A stretch of DNA of 64,000 bases from JAGGTJ01 sp964457545 (GTDB taxonomy: Bacteria > Desulfobacterota > DSM-4660 > Desulfatiglandales > Desulfatiglandaceae), in contig CAYWEN010000016.1 of NCBI GenBank assembly GCA_964457545.1, positions 248,001 through 312,000 on the forward strand. The letters run 5' to 3'. Under the pieces are notes generated by a model. It had not been told where the DNA came from. It searched no databases and saw nothing but the letters and a program-made list of their open reading frames with translations. Within the stretch, counting starts at the first letter, position 1. The number at the start of each line of letters is the position of its first letter. Shown piece by piece: positions 20,153 to 30,010 of this stretch. The translations under genes and the position numbers were made by a program.

Positions 20153-20177
20153 TAAAAAAAAGCTGTTTAAAAACAGC
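20153..20177 (-). terminator. Rho-independent terminator after the lipid-kinase unit
   Basis: Perfect 7-bp stem GCTGTTT/AAACAGC at 20162-20177, followed on the minus strand by a run of eight T. It ends the kinase/Tam41-like transcript and separates it from the ligase-ACP-SPT operon. Confidence 0.75.
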
Positions 20178-20267
20178 ATGGTTTAATAATTTATCTGAAA
20201 AATTTTTGTTTATGGACAGGCACCGAACCGTTCGGTTCAGGAAAAACCCCTGTTTACAGAAGTGTTG

Positions 20268-21179
20268 TCAGTTAAAGGCGCCACGCCTGTACAAGTGCCA
20301 GAAAACATATATTATTCCCACAACAGGTATCCTTTTTAACCTCGAAGGGACTTCAGGCCTGACTCCTGAATGCCGTTCAATTTTCCAAAGAATATACTCC
20401 AGACCGTTTTCAAAGGTAAAAAAACCTTTCAAGAGTCTGAGAAGTGACAGCACCTTGCCCTGAAAAAAACGTACCGTCCATAAAAACCGGTTATAAAAAT
20501 AACCTGAAGCAGAGATTTCTGCTTCATATACCAGCCCATGGGATGTAGATATTACCTTTACCGGAAACAATGGCATAGTCAATATAATATATGTTATTTT
20601 TTCGTAATAGTCTGATCCGTAGTCAAACAAGCTGACAGCCCTGTTTTGCCTTTCAGGACGCAACTCTGCATTATAGCTAAGAGAAAGCCCTTTTTGCCAT
20701 AGTTCCCGACAGGTAAATCTCCCACGCATAACAGGCAGTGTGCGGGAGATAAAGGTAAAAACAGCACGTGCAAGGGCATTGCATATATCATCTTTGATCT
20801 CATTGTTTTTTGCGTAAACCAGCCTTACAGGCTGGGACAACCTGCCCCATAAATAGGAATGAAACCAGACAGTCGATGTACCTGCATGAAGATCTTCAAG
20901 GGAAAATATTCCGTACTTGCAACGCAGGATGGTGTTATGCCACGGAATTTCCATGTAAAAGACATTGGGAGGCAGCAACTTGTTAAAGCCGGCAAGACAA
21001 GGATTGTTATATACATGACAATAGCTGTCAACAATAACATACAGATCGGCAATTCCTTCAATATCATCAGGATTTCTAAGACACGAACCATAAAAAACAA
21101 TCCCGAGGACAGCGCTTCCATAACGTTCACACAGTTTCTGTGCCAATACATGGATACGGACAGGCACAGCCTCTGACAC
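20268..21179 (-). CDS. Tam41/Mmp37-like nucleotidyltransferase
   Basis: 303 aa from a GTG at 21179. The frame stays open further upstream without an ATG, so the true start may be a little earlier or non-canonical. The N-terminus has a nucleotidyltransferase signature (GIVFYGSCLRN ... IADLYVIVD). Further on, KYGIFSLEDL, then YLWGRLSQPVRLVYAKN, then a Leu/Ala helix and GLSLSYNAELRPE follow the same order as in Tam41, the mitochondrial phosphatidate cytidylyltransferase. Likely reaction: CTP plus a phospholipid acid giving a CDP-lipid. It follows a lipid kinase by 47 bp, which would supply the phosphate. The Tam41 relation is from motif recall and should be tested by profile search. Confidence 0.6.
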   Translation of the reverse strand: MSEAVPVRIHVLAQKLCERYGSAVLGIVFYGSCLRNPDDIEGIADLYVIVDSYCHVYNNPCLAGFNKLLPPNVFYMEIPWHNTILRCKYGIFSLEDLHAGTSTVWFHSYLWGRLSQPVRLVYAKNNEIKDDICNALARAVFTFISRTLPVMRGRFTCRELWQKGLSLSYNAELRPERQNRAVSLFDYGSDYYEKITYIILTMPLFPVKVISTSHGLVYEAEISASGYFYNRFLWTVRFFQGKVLSLLRLLKGFFTFENGLEYILWKIERHSGVRPEVPSRLKRIPVVGIIYVFWHLYRRGAFN

Positions 21180-21226
21180 CTGTTCCGATATAAGCGAAAC
21201 AGCTTCGGCCGCAACATATGGTATCG

Positions 21227-22261
21227 TTATATTTGAAGAAATAATGCACTTCCCCCGTCTTTAACAGTAACAGATTCTGCCTGCCGCAGTTTGTATAACT
21301 CCCCGTCAACAGTAAACCCGTCATCAAGGGTTATTCTTGCCTCATGTATATTATGACTGAAATAACCATAGCAGGGCTTGCTGAAAGAATTTTTACGGCC
21401 AAACAACAGCCCTGGCAAGGCGCATAACATATGCCCAGGATTGACTCCCAGTGCCGTATAATGCAGAGGAGCTGTTTCACTGCCCCAAAAAGGCCTGAGC
21501 CCTAAAAACAGTCGCTCAAGAGAGGTAATAAAAAGCAACAGCAAATTGTTTCGTTCAGATGGACCCGAATCAAGAGATACCTGCACAGATGCTGATGATA
21601 CTAATTTATCATTTCCTGTTAATGTTGCAAGCATAAAACGAAACAGTGTCATTCCTTCTGCCACCTCGCCATATATACCCTTATCGTATATGTGGGAATG
21701 GCAAAAATCTATCCCCTGACATATAGCTATTGCCCCGAAAAACATTCCGTACAAAGGTCTTGCTGAAAAGCGCTCCACCCTTACTACAGAACGCCTTTTC
21801 ACAAACGCAGGCCTGCACAAGTCAACCCATTCAAATAATCTGGAGATAGCCCTGCTTTTGTTCCCTTTAAGACCTATGTCCCTTGCCGTCATGCTTGCTG
21901 TTCCTGACCGCAAAACAGCAAGCAGCGGCATTCCGCCTGCCGGAAACAGACGGAACAGTGCTGTAAGCACCCCATGAACCGTGCCGTCACCCCCGTTAAT
22001 AACCAATATATCCACATGCCTGTCCAAAAACCCGGAAAGCGCAGATTCAATACCGGGAAAGGTATCTGCCTCCACATAGTATGCCTCAGGCCGTTTTTGA
22101 ACAACCTCCCGCAGATAACAGAGTCCCTTTTTGTTGCCTCCACTCAACGGGTTGCTTATTATTCCAATAACCGGTTTTTTTAAAAGATTAACCTGGCCGT
22201 ACCTTGAAATATCAAGGCAGGATGTGTTACAGATATTATTATTGTCAATCATAGGCTGCAT
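21227..22261 (-). CDS. Diacylglycerol/ceramide kinase-like lipid kinase
   Basis: 344 aa. The DAGK catalytic domain is visible: IGIISNPLSGGNKKG, then VINGGDGTVHGVL (GGDGT near residues 90-94), then LRSGTASMTARDIG and a C-terminal TLDDGFTVDGELY. Relatives include diacylglycerol, sphingosine and bacterial ceramide kinases. In Caulobacter a ceramide kinase lies in the sphingolipid locus, so ceramide or a sphingoid base is a plausible substrate here, given the SPT-like operon 2 kb downstream. The start is either 22261 or an ATG three codons in. It is transcribed divergently from the metallophosphoesterase. Confidence 0.8.
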   Translation of the reverse strand: MQPMIDNNNICNTSCLDISRYGQVNLLKKPVIGIISNPLSGGNKKGLCYLREVVQKRPEAYYVEADTFPGIESALSGFLDRHVDILVINGGDGTVHGVLTALFRLFPAGGMPLLAVLRSGTASMTARDIGLKGNKSRAISRLFEWVDLCRPAFVKRRSVVRVERFSARPLYGMFFGAIAICQGIDFCHSHIYDKGIYGEVAEGMTLFRFMLATLTGNDKLVSSASVQVSLDSGPSERNNLLLLFITSLERLFLGLRPFWGSETAPLHYTALGVNPGHMLCALPGLLFGRKNSFSKPCYGYFSHNIHEARITLDDGFTVDGELYKLRQAESVTVKDGGSALFLQI

Positions 22262-22436
22262 GGGCCTTGGAAAGCTGCCACCTCGTCAAGATTCCAGGTT
22301 GAATATATGCAAGATGCATATGAAAAAAAACAAATTCGTAAAGACTGGTCCGCTGCACTTTGAAGCCTTGCGTACGGACAACAAGATCCACAGATTCAGC
22401 ACACCTTGCCACTCTATTTTTCATCCATAGTATAAC

Positions 22437-23453
22437 ATGGTTACATGTATGAAATCTGAAAATCATGACGGACTGCAAAAGACTCGAAACAGGGATAACA
22501 GACAGTCTGATTCAGATATACACAAAACCTTTACCATTGCCCATTTTTCAGACCCTCACATAGCTGCACCAACAGTACACTTCAAAGATATCATGAACAA
22601 AAGAGTCCTTGGGCGCCTTTCATGGAGTGCAAGCAGAAAGAAAAAACACAGCCAAAAGGTATTAAGGGCCTTGTTGAATGATATTCGTTCCCTCAAGTAT
22701 GATCATATCGCAATCACAGGAGATCTGACTCACCTTGGACTGCCTGAAGAATTTGACATATCTCTTGACATGCTGACATCTTTGGGAAGTCCTTCCAATA
22801 TAACAGTAGTTCCGGGCAACCACGACATATATACCAGAACTCCGTGGGATACAACATTCAGCCTGTGGACAGATTACATGCTGTCTGAAAAAAAACAGCA
22901 TACTGCATCAACCGGGAACAGATACCAACTGTCATACTTTTTTCCCTTGTTACGGATACGCGGCAACATTGCAATAATAGGGTTGTCAAGCGCTCAGACA
23001 ACATGGCCTTTTCTTGCTACAGGAAGACTTGGAAAGGCACAGACAGATAAGGTTGAAGAAATTCTTGCCAGCACAAGACATTTGGTGAGAGTAATACTGA
23101 TTCATCACCCTCCCGTTTCCGGAGTTGTAAACTGGAGGAGGTCTCTTACAGACGCAAAGACTTTCACCTCCGTATTAAGGCATGAGGGCGCTGAATTAAT
23201 TCTTCACGGCCATACCCATCGTCACCTTCTGAAATACCTGCATACATCCCGGGGAGAAATACCTGTTCTTGGTGCTCCCTCTGCATCTGCAGCCGATATC
23301 AGAGATGATCGCAGAGCACGATATCATGTATGCCGCCTGATACAAAACGGTCACAAATGGCAAATGGTGCTGTCTGTAAGGTTATATTCACCAGAAACAG
23401 ATTGTTTTGTCAAAGAGAAAAGCATGAAAATTCCATTGCCCAAACCAGCGTAG
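22437..23453 (+). CDS. Calcineurin-like metallophosphoesterase
   Basis: 338 aa. The full set of binuclear-metal motifs is present in order: HFSDPHI, ITGDLTH, VPGNHD, LIHHPP and LHGHTHRH. It is a soluble-looking phosphoesterase of the cyclic-phosphodiesterase/LpxH-like group. It is the only plus-strand gene in the lipid cluster, head-to-head with the lipid kinase and tail-to-tail with the NTP transferase. A role in removing a phosphate from a lipid or nucleotide intermediate of this cluster is inferred only from position. The start could also be the ATG at 22449. Confidence 0.82.
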   Translation: MVTCMKSENHDGLQKTRNRDNRQSDSDIHKTFTIAHFSDPHIAAPTVHFKDIMNKRVLGRLSWSASRKKKHSQKVLRALLNDIRSLKYDHIAITGDLTHLGLPEEFDISLDMLTSLGSPSNITVVPGNHDIYTRTPWDTTFSLWTDYMLSEKKQHTASTGNRYQLSYFFPLLRIRGNIAIIGLSSAQTTWPFLATGRLGKAQTDKVEEILASTRHLVRVILIHHPPVSGVVNWRRSLTDAKTFTSVLRHEGAELILHGHTHRHLLKYLHTSRGEIPVLGAPSASAADIRDDRRARYHVCRLIQNGHKWQMVLSVRLYSPETDCFVKEKSMKIPLPKPA

Positions 23454-23476
23454 CCGGACCAGCAGTATACTGACTG

Positions 23477-23520
23477 TCCCTGAAAATTCAAACACGGTCC
23501 CGTGTTTAAATCTTCAGGGA
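23477..23520. terminator. Bidirectional hairpin between convergent genes
   Basis: AAACACGG/CCGTGTTT perfect inner stem with an outer TCCCTGAA/TTCAGGGA stem, centred near 23499. It sits between the convergent ends of the phosphoesterase and NTP-transferase genes, where a shared terminator is expected. No long T run follows on either side. Confidence 0.6.
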
Positions 23521-23556
23521 AGACAAGGCCGGTTTTGACAATACCTGAACACCGGG

Positions 23557-24369
23557 TCATGAAATAGTCATGCCTCTATTGTTTTCCCTGTCCACAATAA
23601 CCTTTTCAGCAAGATGCCAATCACTGATCCTGTCTACATCTATTGCAGCTTCAGGGAACGGCAACAGCACTATATCCGCCTGTATGCCCATAACTGATGA
23701 CAATCTCTGAACAGCCTGATGCAAAGACATAAGCCTTGTCAGATACAGAAACACGTTTGTCCACCCCATTACCCTTACCTGCTGCCACGGTTTTTTTCTG
23801 GCCTGTTCACATGTGCGCCAAAAACCGGCTGCCTTGCATGCATCAGGAGTCAGGAATGCAAACAGGTTGCAGGAACAAAAGTTACCATCCCTAAGTTTTA
23901 TCACTGTCCTTGATGTTTCAGGAAACATGTCAGCAACTAATGAATGCCTGACAAGCCCGGCAACAACATCATGGTCTGACTGCAAGGCTTCATGACAAAA
24001 AAAATCTGTAATTTCAGGGGTCAACAGGGCATGGTCTGCAGTTGTAACCAGCATTGGAAGTTCGTCTTTGAACAGCTTCAGAGCATGGTATACACTGGTA
24101 CTTGGAGTAGGTTTGTTTTCTACCCATCTTGTTTTACCTGATTTTATTAACCGGTCCAGTTCGGGCTCCAGAGACAAGAGCCTTTTTTCAGGGCCGCACA
24201 CAATACACGAATTCACACTTCTTGCAGCTTCAAGGGCATCCAAAACCCGTAATATCATGGCCCTGCCATTTACGGGAAGAAAGGCCTTGCATGCTACCCC
24301 GGCAGCCCGCACCATCAAATCATTTGGAGATCGCTCTCCTGCAAGAACTATCACATTGAATTTTTTCAT
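23557..24369 (-). CDS. MobA-like NTP transferase
   Basis: 270 aa. Rossmann-like nucleotidyltransferase: NVIVLAGERSPND at the start with a downstream Lys in ACKAFLPVNGRAMILRVLDAL, then VTTADHALLTPE as the metal-binding Asp region. This is the MobA/IspD-type fold that attaches NMP to a phospho-substrate. No molybdopterin genes are nearby. Its place beside the lipid kinase suggests it activates a head group (for example CDP- or GDP-linked) for a phospho-sphingolipid; this is inference. The start ATG is at 24369. Confidence 0.72.
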   Translation of the reverse strand: MKKFNVIVLAGERSPNDLMVRAAGVACKAFLPVNGRAMILRVLDALEAARSVNSCIVCGPEKRLLSLEPELDRLIKSGKTRWVENKPTPSTSVYHALKLFKDELPMLVTTADHALLTPEITDFFCHEALQSDHDVVAGLVRHSLVADMFPETSRTVIKLRDGNFCSCNLFAFLTPDACKAAGFWRTCEQARKKPWQQVRVMGWTNVFLYLTRLMSLHQAVQRLSSVMGIQADIVLLPFPEAAIDVDRISDWHLAEKVIVDRENNRGMTIS

Positions 24370-24696
24370 AATGAGCTTTTATCCATAAATCAGGTTTGAA
24401 AAACAGCAGATTTTCCGGTCAACAAACAGTGGCATTTGTGCAAGAGCAAAAAAAGCAGTGAATCATCCATAAGGCAGGGTATTGTGTGCAGCAGACAAAC
24501 AAACGGGTTGCATCTGTCTGTACTTGCTCGTCCATGGCAATATGCGAAAGGCATAGATATCAGGGGAAAAGGCCTTCTGTGAAATGCAGCATATTGATCA
24601 AGGCTGTGCACAAGCCTCAAGGGATACTGAAATGATCTTAAGACGTCCTTCCAGGACCAGTATAAACATAGAATATTCGACATGTTAAACCATGTG
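24370..24696. other. Intergenic region with partial repeat
   Basis: No gene supported. Near 24380-24430, ATCCATAAATCAGG and AGATTTTCCGGTCAACAAA resemble the left end of the interspersed repeat, but the right end is not recognisable. Confidence 0.4.
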
Positions 24697-26238
24697 TTAT
24701 AACGATATCTTTCTGTCAAGAGATCGATAACCAATAGCCTCAGCTACATGCACCCTCTGTATATCCCCGCTATCTGCCAGATCAGCAATAGTACGGGCAA
24801 TTTTCAGAATGCGTTCATGTGCCCTGGCACTAAAACCGAACCTTTCCATAGCGTTTTCAAGAAGCACACTCGAGTCTTTATCAATTTTGCAAAATTTTCT
24901 TGTATGATAACTGTCCAGTCCTGCATTTACATGAATATCCATGTCCCGGAACCGCCTGTTCTGGATCTCTCTCGCCCGCATAACACGCTCAAGAATCTGA
25001 CTGGACGATTCACCTTCTTTCAGCGAAGACAAATCCCTGTATTGCACAGAAGGCACCTCAATCTGAATGTCTATTCTGTCCATGAGCGGCCCTGATACCT
25101 TTGCCCTGTATCTTTGTATCTGAGGAACAGAGCATACACACTCCCTTTTGGGATCCCCGAAAAAGCCACAGGGACATGGGTTCATTGCTGCCACAAGCAT
25201 AAAATTGGCAGGATAGGTAACCTTTGACGATGCCCGTGAAATGGTTACAAAACCGTCTTCTATTGGTTGTCTCAATACCTCTATAACATTTCTTCTGAAC
25301 TCCGGAAGTTCATCCAGAAAAAGGACCCCGTTATGAGCCATGCTTACCTCTCCCGGCCTTGGGTTCTGCCCCCCACCTATAAGACCTGCATCAGATATGG
25401 TATGATGAGGGGCACGAAAGGGACGTGTTGATATAAGACCATGGTTTTTGGGCATAAGGCCCATAACGCTGAAGACCTTGGATGTTTCTATAGATTCTTC
25501 AACAGTCAGTGCAGGAAGGATTGACGGAAGTCTTTTGGCCAGCATGGTCTTGCCTGACCCGGGAGGACCTATCATAATAACATTATGTCCTCCAGAGGCG
25601 GCAATCTCCAATGCCCGTTTTGCATTTTCCTGCCCACGAACATCCCTGAAATCCGGATCATGACATGAGAGCGGTGCCCTGTCTTGCATCACTGAAAGGA
25701 CTGGTTCAGGATCGCAAAGACCTTTCATTATGTCCACAACCTGCGACAAGGTTTTGGCAGGACAAACAGAAAGGCCATCCACAACCGCAACTTCCGGAGC
25801 ATTTTCACATGGGAGAAATATCCCCTCAAATCCTGCCTTTTTGACCTCAACAGCTATGGGCAAAGCACCTTTTACAGGTCTGATAAGACCATCCAGGGCC
25901 AATTCACCAATAAAAACATAATTGTTTGTATAAACAGACTCTTCTATCAACCCGGATGCCCCAAGGATTCCTACTGCTATGGGCAGATCAAAAGCTGAAC
26001 CTTCCTTTTTGATATCTGCAGGGGCCAGATTAACTGTAATACGGTCAGACGGAAAGGTGTAACCAGAGTTTTTGATCGCTGCCTTTACCCTTTCCTTGCT
26101 TTCCCGTACAGCACCTTCAGCAAGGCCTACAGTTGTAAAAGACGGAAGGCCATGGGATATATCCACTTCCACCTCTAAGATATATGCATCAATACCAATA
26201 ACAGCGCTACTTAACACCTTTGACAGCATAATCAGCAT
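24697..26238 (-). CDS. comM: YifB/ComM Mg-chelatase-like AAA ATPase
   Basis: 513 aa, the full family length. The N-terminal ChlI domain carries GLPSFTTVGLAEGAVRESKE. The AAA part has Walker A IGPPGSGKTMLAKRLP, VLFLDELPEF as Walker B, and AAMNPCPCGFFGDP with the family's Cys cluster. ComM is a hexameric helicase that promotes branch migration during natural transformation in gamma-proteobacteria. It appears as a single gene here, unrelated to its neighbours. The start may be the ATG at 26229 rather than 26238. Confidence 0.9.
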   Translation of the reverse strand: MLIMLSKVLSSAVIGIDAYILEVEVDISHGLPSFTTVGLAEGAVRESKERVKAAIKNSGYTFPSDRITVNLAPADIKKEGSAFDLPIAVGILGASGLIEESVYTNNYVFIGELALDGLIRPVKGALPIAVEVKKAGFEGIFLPCENAPEVAVVDGLSVCPAKTLSQVVDIMKGLCDPEPVLSVMQDRAPLSCHDPDFRDVRGQENAKRALEIAASGGHNVIMIGPPGSGKTMLAKRLPSILPALTVEESIETSKVFSVMGLMPKNHGLISTRPFRAPHHTISDAGLIGGGQNPRPGEVSMAHNGVLFLDELPEFRRNVIEVLRQPIEDGFVTISRASSKVTYPANFMLVAAMNPCPCGFFGDPKRECVCSVPQIQRYRAKVSGPLMDRIDIQIEVPSVQYRDLSSLKEGESSSQILERVMRAREIQNRRFRDMDIHVNAGLDSYHTRKFCKIDKDSSVLLENAMERFGFSARAHERILKIARTIADLADSGDIQRVHVAEAIGYRSLDRKISL

Positions 26239-26868
26239 CCATTTTCATTTACAATCTTTTTTTGTATCCTTCCCTTACCTTTCTTATGGAGCCATCAAAC
26301 CCGTCAATGGAAGATGGGGATATATTTGTCAAAAATCACAGCAACCCTGTTTCCTGATACAAGTGGAGGGCAATTTTACAGCTTTTGCACATACTATGGA
26401 TTTACCTTGTCAGATACCATTAACAACAAACATGCAGAATCATATCAAAAATAAAGAGACACGGCAAATTTCAAAATCTGAAACCGGTTTTGTGCAAGTC
26501 ATTAGTCTATGTGTTTTCCAGCATACCTTCCCCCCCTCCCTTACAATCCTCCAAGGCCTGTTCGGGGACTTTATGCAGATGACAGAGATTCAAAGGAACA
26601 ACATCCCTGTGTTTACGCATGAGAGGTAACGGCTGCAGTCAGCCATCCCGGTTTGTACCTGCATGCTGTGATGCCTGGATACCTGCTAAAAAACAATCTT
26701 TTCAGATGATGGCCATAGTGCCTATATTGATCTTACAGACAAGGAAGTTTTCTTGACATGGCAAAACAAAACACATTAAGATAACATGAAGTTTATCCAT
26801 TTCATATGAATATTTGTCAGCTGTCTTCCTCTATCTTGCTGTCATTAATAAATAAAGGGTATACGGAG
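26239..26868. other. Intergenic region upstream of the 999-aa membrane protein
   Basis: No gene recognised. It contains the divergent upstream sequences of comM (minus) and the large membrane protein (plus). No promoter boxes or repeat copies were identified. Confidence 0.4.
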
Positions 26869-29868
26869 ATGGACCAAAAACAGTCCGGTGGGCCCGGTTT
26901 TCCTGCCTCAGGCAGTTTGCTCCTTATTACCTTGATATTTGGAGCTCTGTTTATTGCACAGCATCCCTTTCATGGACAGCGACCTTCTGTTGATACAAAG
27001 GATATTGACTCGTCCGTTGATCATAACTATGTAAATGCCCGTCTCTGGGAAGATCCCTTCACCGCCATCCAAAAGAAACAATATAAAATCAGCCTTCCGC
27101 ATCATCACAGATCCGGTGTCCCCAAAGCAGGCATTAAAGGCAAACGTACAGGAAACAGGACCACTGTTCTCGGCATTATGGTGTTTGGAGGCTCATATTT
27201 TGAAAATATAGAATGGCGTACAAGGTGCCGTTATGCAGCACTCTCTGCCCTCGGCAGTCTTTCGTATGTGCCGGAAGACCCTGAGCATCTATCTTTTATC
27301 AGGTTCAATGATTCAGATGGAACAGGGGAAGAAAACAATGATGCCAAACTTCCCAGGACAGTGCCCTATGAATGGTTTGAGCAAGAATCATGCGGGCAGG
27401 ATAGCAAATCAGCAGGGAGAGTGCTTGTGCTCTGGTTAAACGATGACGCATTCAGACCCAAGCCGCTTAAATCCATTGCAGTCCTTAAAAAAAGGCTATT
27501 GCAAGATGGTCTGATGAAAAAGGACACTGATTTCATCATCATAGGCCCGGGAGGATCTACAAATCTCAGGGCCATGCTGAAAGAGGTCCGGGAAAACAGT
27601 CAAAATCCATATTGGAAAAGTCTTGAAGGAACCAGCATATATTCGCCCTTTGCCACCGCAAGTCAGACCGTTCTCGGCATTGATACACCAAAACCTGAAA
27701 TTCCTCATATTCGTTTGCTGAGAACCATACATTCAGATGATATGCTTTGCAGGGAGCTTGTTCAGGAGCTTAAAAGACGCGGGATAGATCCTGCCACAGC
27801 CCATATCGCTCTCATCTCTGAATGGGATACTTTTTACGGAAGAGAGCTTCCTGCAAGTTTTATGAATGCGGTAAAAAGATACTCTGGTTGCAGAGCATGC
27901 AACAATATATACCAGTATACATACATGCGGGGTATCGATGGTATAGTTCCAGGAAAGGGCAGCATCAAGGGAAACGGTGCTGATAATAACAAAGAGAAAA
28001 AATCAAGCGAAGAGATAGAACGCCCGGTTGGCAGAAGCCAGTTCGATTACTTGAGAAGACTTGGAGTCATGCTCCGTGAAAAGAACAGGATTTTCAAACA
28101 CAATGCCGACCTGTTCGGTCTGCAAAAACGATTAGGGATATTATGGGGCTATCAAATACCAAAAAGTGACAACAGTATTGAAAGTTGTTCCGAATCTGAT
28201 ATAAATGGACAGGCCCGGGCTCTCTTTGGATGCGACAATGCTTTTAAAGCGTTCGGCATACTTGGGAGCGACGTATATGACAAGTTGCTTGTTATGGAGG
28301 CCCTTCACGGTATTTTTCCCAATGCAGTCTTTTTTACCACTGATCTTGATGCCCGTCTCCTGCACCCGGCAAATATAGAATGGACCCGCAATCTTGTCGT
28401 GGTTTCAAGCTTAGGCCTGTCCCTTGATGAAAAATATCAAAAGGGTATTCCACCCTTCAGGAGTGTTTATCAGACATCGCTTTTCCTTGCGGTGCAGACC
28501 GCACTTGGACACGTCAGGCATCTGATTGACCAGAAACAGATGAACATTATGCTCGGCAGACCAAGGATATTCGAGGTGGGAAGGCATGGGGCCGTTGACC
28601 TGAGCATGGAGTATAGCGGCAAGGATGTCCACCCACTGAACAAACCTAAACAAAGGCCCCTTGCAATCATGCTGATCATTGCTGTGGCAGGTGGGATATC
28701 AGCACTTTATGCACTGGCAAAGAGATTTCCGGTCAGATTGAAAAAAAACAATCCTGCGTTCAATACGTCCCTGCACCAGTCTTGTAACGTTGACGGAGTG
28801 CCAGCTTTTTACTGGAAGGCACTTTTATTGTACCTGGCACTGTGCGCTGTGTTTATATGGATTGTGGCTTCCTGCCGGCCAATCGGAGAGGAACCGCTTC
28901 TTATGTTTGATGGCGTAAGTATCTGGCCATCCCTGTTTCTCAGGATGGCAGCGGCCGGTGTGTCTGTGTTTTCAGTGTTTGTATGCATCTATACCATGAA
29001 GAAAAACATCCGGATGATATCGGAAACGTTTATCATATCCTCCCATGGTAAAAATGGTAAAAGTGCTCAAGGGTACCAGAACAACCTCATGTTATGGAAA
29101 GAATATATTACCATGAACACTCCTGCTGCTCGCTCAAAACGTGTACTGATCATTACACTGCTCTATTTCATTCTATGTTTCCTGATGGTGCATATGGACA
29201 AGCCGTTTGTTCCGTTCAGAGGAACTATTTCGGCCATTATGGACAAACTGACCATTTTTGTGACGATTCCGGCAATGCTGTTTCTGATCATGTGGGTTAT
29301 GGATATCGCAAAAACGACCAGCAGATTCATAACAGCTTTTGCAAACCAATCAGAAAAGATGCATGGGTGGAATGATGAAACCATCAAACAGCTTTCCAAT
29401 GATCTGAAAGTCCCTGCTTCATGCATTGGAAGCTGGTTTAACATCAGGCTTGTTGCTGAGCATACTGACGCCATATCTCACCTCGTATACCTGCCCGTGG
29501 TTGTAATGGTTATAATGCTTGCTTCAAGACTTAGGTTCTTTGACAGATGGGATATGCCCTTTGGTCTGGCATTGGTTATTGTTGTCACCATGATACAGGT
29601 ATTCTACTGGCCGGCCAAGATCAGACAATCTGCAGAAAGATTGCGCTCCAAACTCCTGCAGAAATTCCAGGAAGAGAAGATTACACAGGCAGGATTAAGT
29701 AACCATACAGGCATTGACCAGCTTGATATAATGCTCGATTATGTGCGAAACCTGAACAAAGGGGCATTCCTCCCCTTTTCGCGGCAGCACTGGGTACGTG
29801 CCGTGGCCATGGCAATAAGTGGAAGCGGGAGTTTTGCAATTCTTCAGTCTTTTCCATTTCTTCAATAG
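26869..29868 (+). CDS. Large uncharacterised membrane protein
   Basis: About 999 aa from the ATG at 26869 (MDQKQSGG), with AAAGGG about nine bases upstream; an ATG at 26806 would add 21 residues. Layout: a single N-terminal membrane helix (residues about 16-32), a soluble domain of roughly 560 residues, then about seven more hydrophobic helices in the C-terminal third. The soluble part begins with a IMVFGGSYFENIEWRTRCRY-type strand/helix and carries LSYVPEDPEH, VPYEWFEQ, ALISEWDTFYGRELP, GVLGSDVYDKLL-like (ILGSDVYDKLLV) and AVFFTTDLDARLLHP segments, suggesting a two-lobed ligand-binding-like fold. I recall homologs only as hypothetical proteins. It precedes a transglutaminase-like gene on the same strand. 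Confidence 0.8.
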   Translation: MDQKQSGGPGFPASGSLLLITLIFGALFIAQHPFHGQRPSVDTKDIDSSVDHNYVNARLWEDPFTAIQKKQYKISLPHHHRSGVPKAGIKGKRTGNRTTVLGIMVFGGSYFENIEWRTRCRYAALSALGSLSYVPEDPEHLSFIRFNDSDGTGEENNDAKLPRTVPYEWFEQESCGQDSKSAGRVLVLWLNDDAFRPKPLKSIAVLKKRLLQDGLMKKDTDFIIIGPGGSTNLRAMLKEVRENSQNPYWKSLEGTSIYSPFATASQTVLGIDTPKPEIPHIRLLRTIHSDDMLCRELVQELKRRGIDPATAHIALISEWDTFYGRELPASFMNAVKRYSGCRACNNIYQYTYMRGIDGIVPGKGSIKGNGADNNKEKKSSEEIERPVGRSQFDYLRRLGVMLREKNRIFKHNADLFGLQKRLGILWGYQIPKSDNSIESCSESDINGQARALFGCDNAFKAFGILGSDVYDKLLVMEALHGIFPNAVFFTTDLDARLLHPANIEWTRNLVVVSSLGLSLDEKYQKGIPPFRSVYQTSLFLAVQTALGHVRHLIDQKQMNIMLGRPRIFEVGRHGAVDLSMEYSGKDVHPLNKPKQRPLAIMLIIAVAGGISALYALAKRFPVRLKKNNPAFNTSLHQSCNVDGVPAFYWKALLLYLALCAVFIWIVASCRPIGEEPLLMFDGVSIWPSLFLRMAAAGVSVFSVFVCIYTMKKNIRMISETFIISSHGKNGKSAQGYQNNLMLWKEYITMNTPAARSKRVLIITLLYFILCFLMVHMDKPFVPFRGTISAIMDKLTIFVTIPAMLFLIMWVMDIAKTTSRFITAFANQSEKMHGWNDETIKQLSNDLKVPASCIGSWFNIRLVAEHTDAISHLVYLPVVVMVIMLASRLRFFDRWDMPFGLALVIVVTMIQVFYWPAKIRQSAERLRSKLLQKFQEEKITQAGLSNHTGIDQLDIMLDYVRNLNKGAFLPFSRQHWVRAVAMAISGSGSFAILQSFPFLQ

Positions 29869-30010
29869 AGCATTTCTGCAGATTCAGAACCTTTCGACTC
29901 ACCCTTTCCATGGGGAAAATCATCTGCTATCAGATCTGAAACCGTAAATATGAGATCCAAACCGGTATGGCACCTGAAAATGCAGACCCCGGTATTTAAC
30001 AGCAAAAAAA

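Noticed and set aside
26072..26629. Plus-strand 185-codon frame across the comM start
   Set aside because: The first part is antisense to comM and the rest is unlike any protein.
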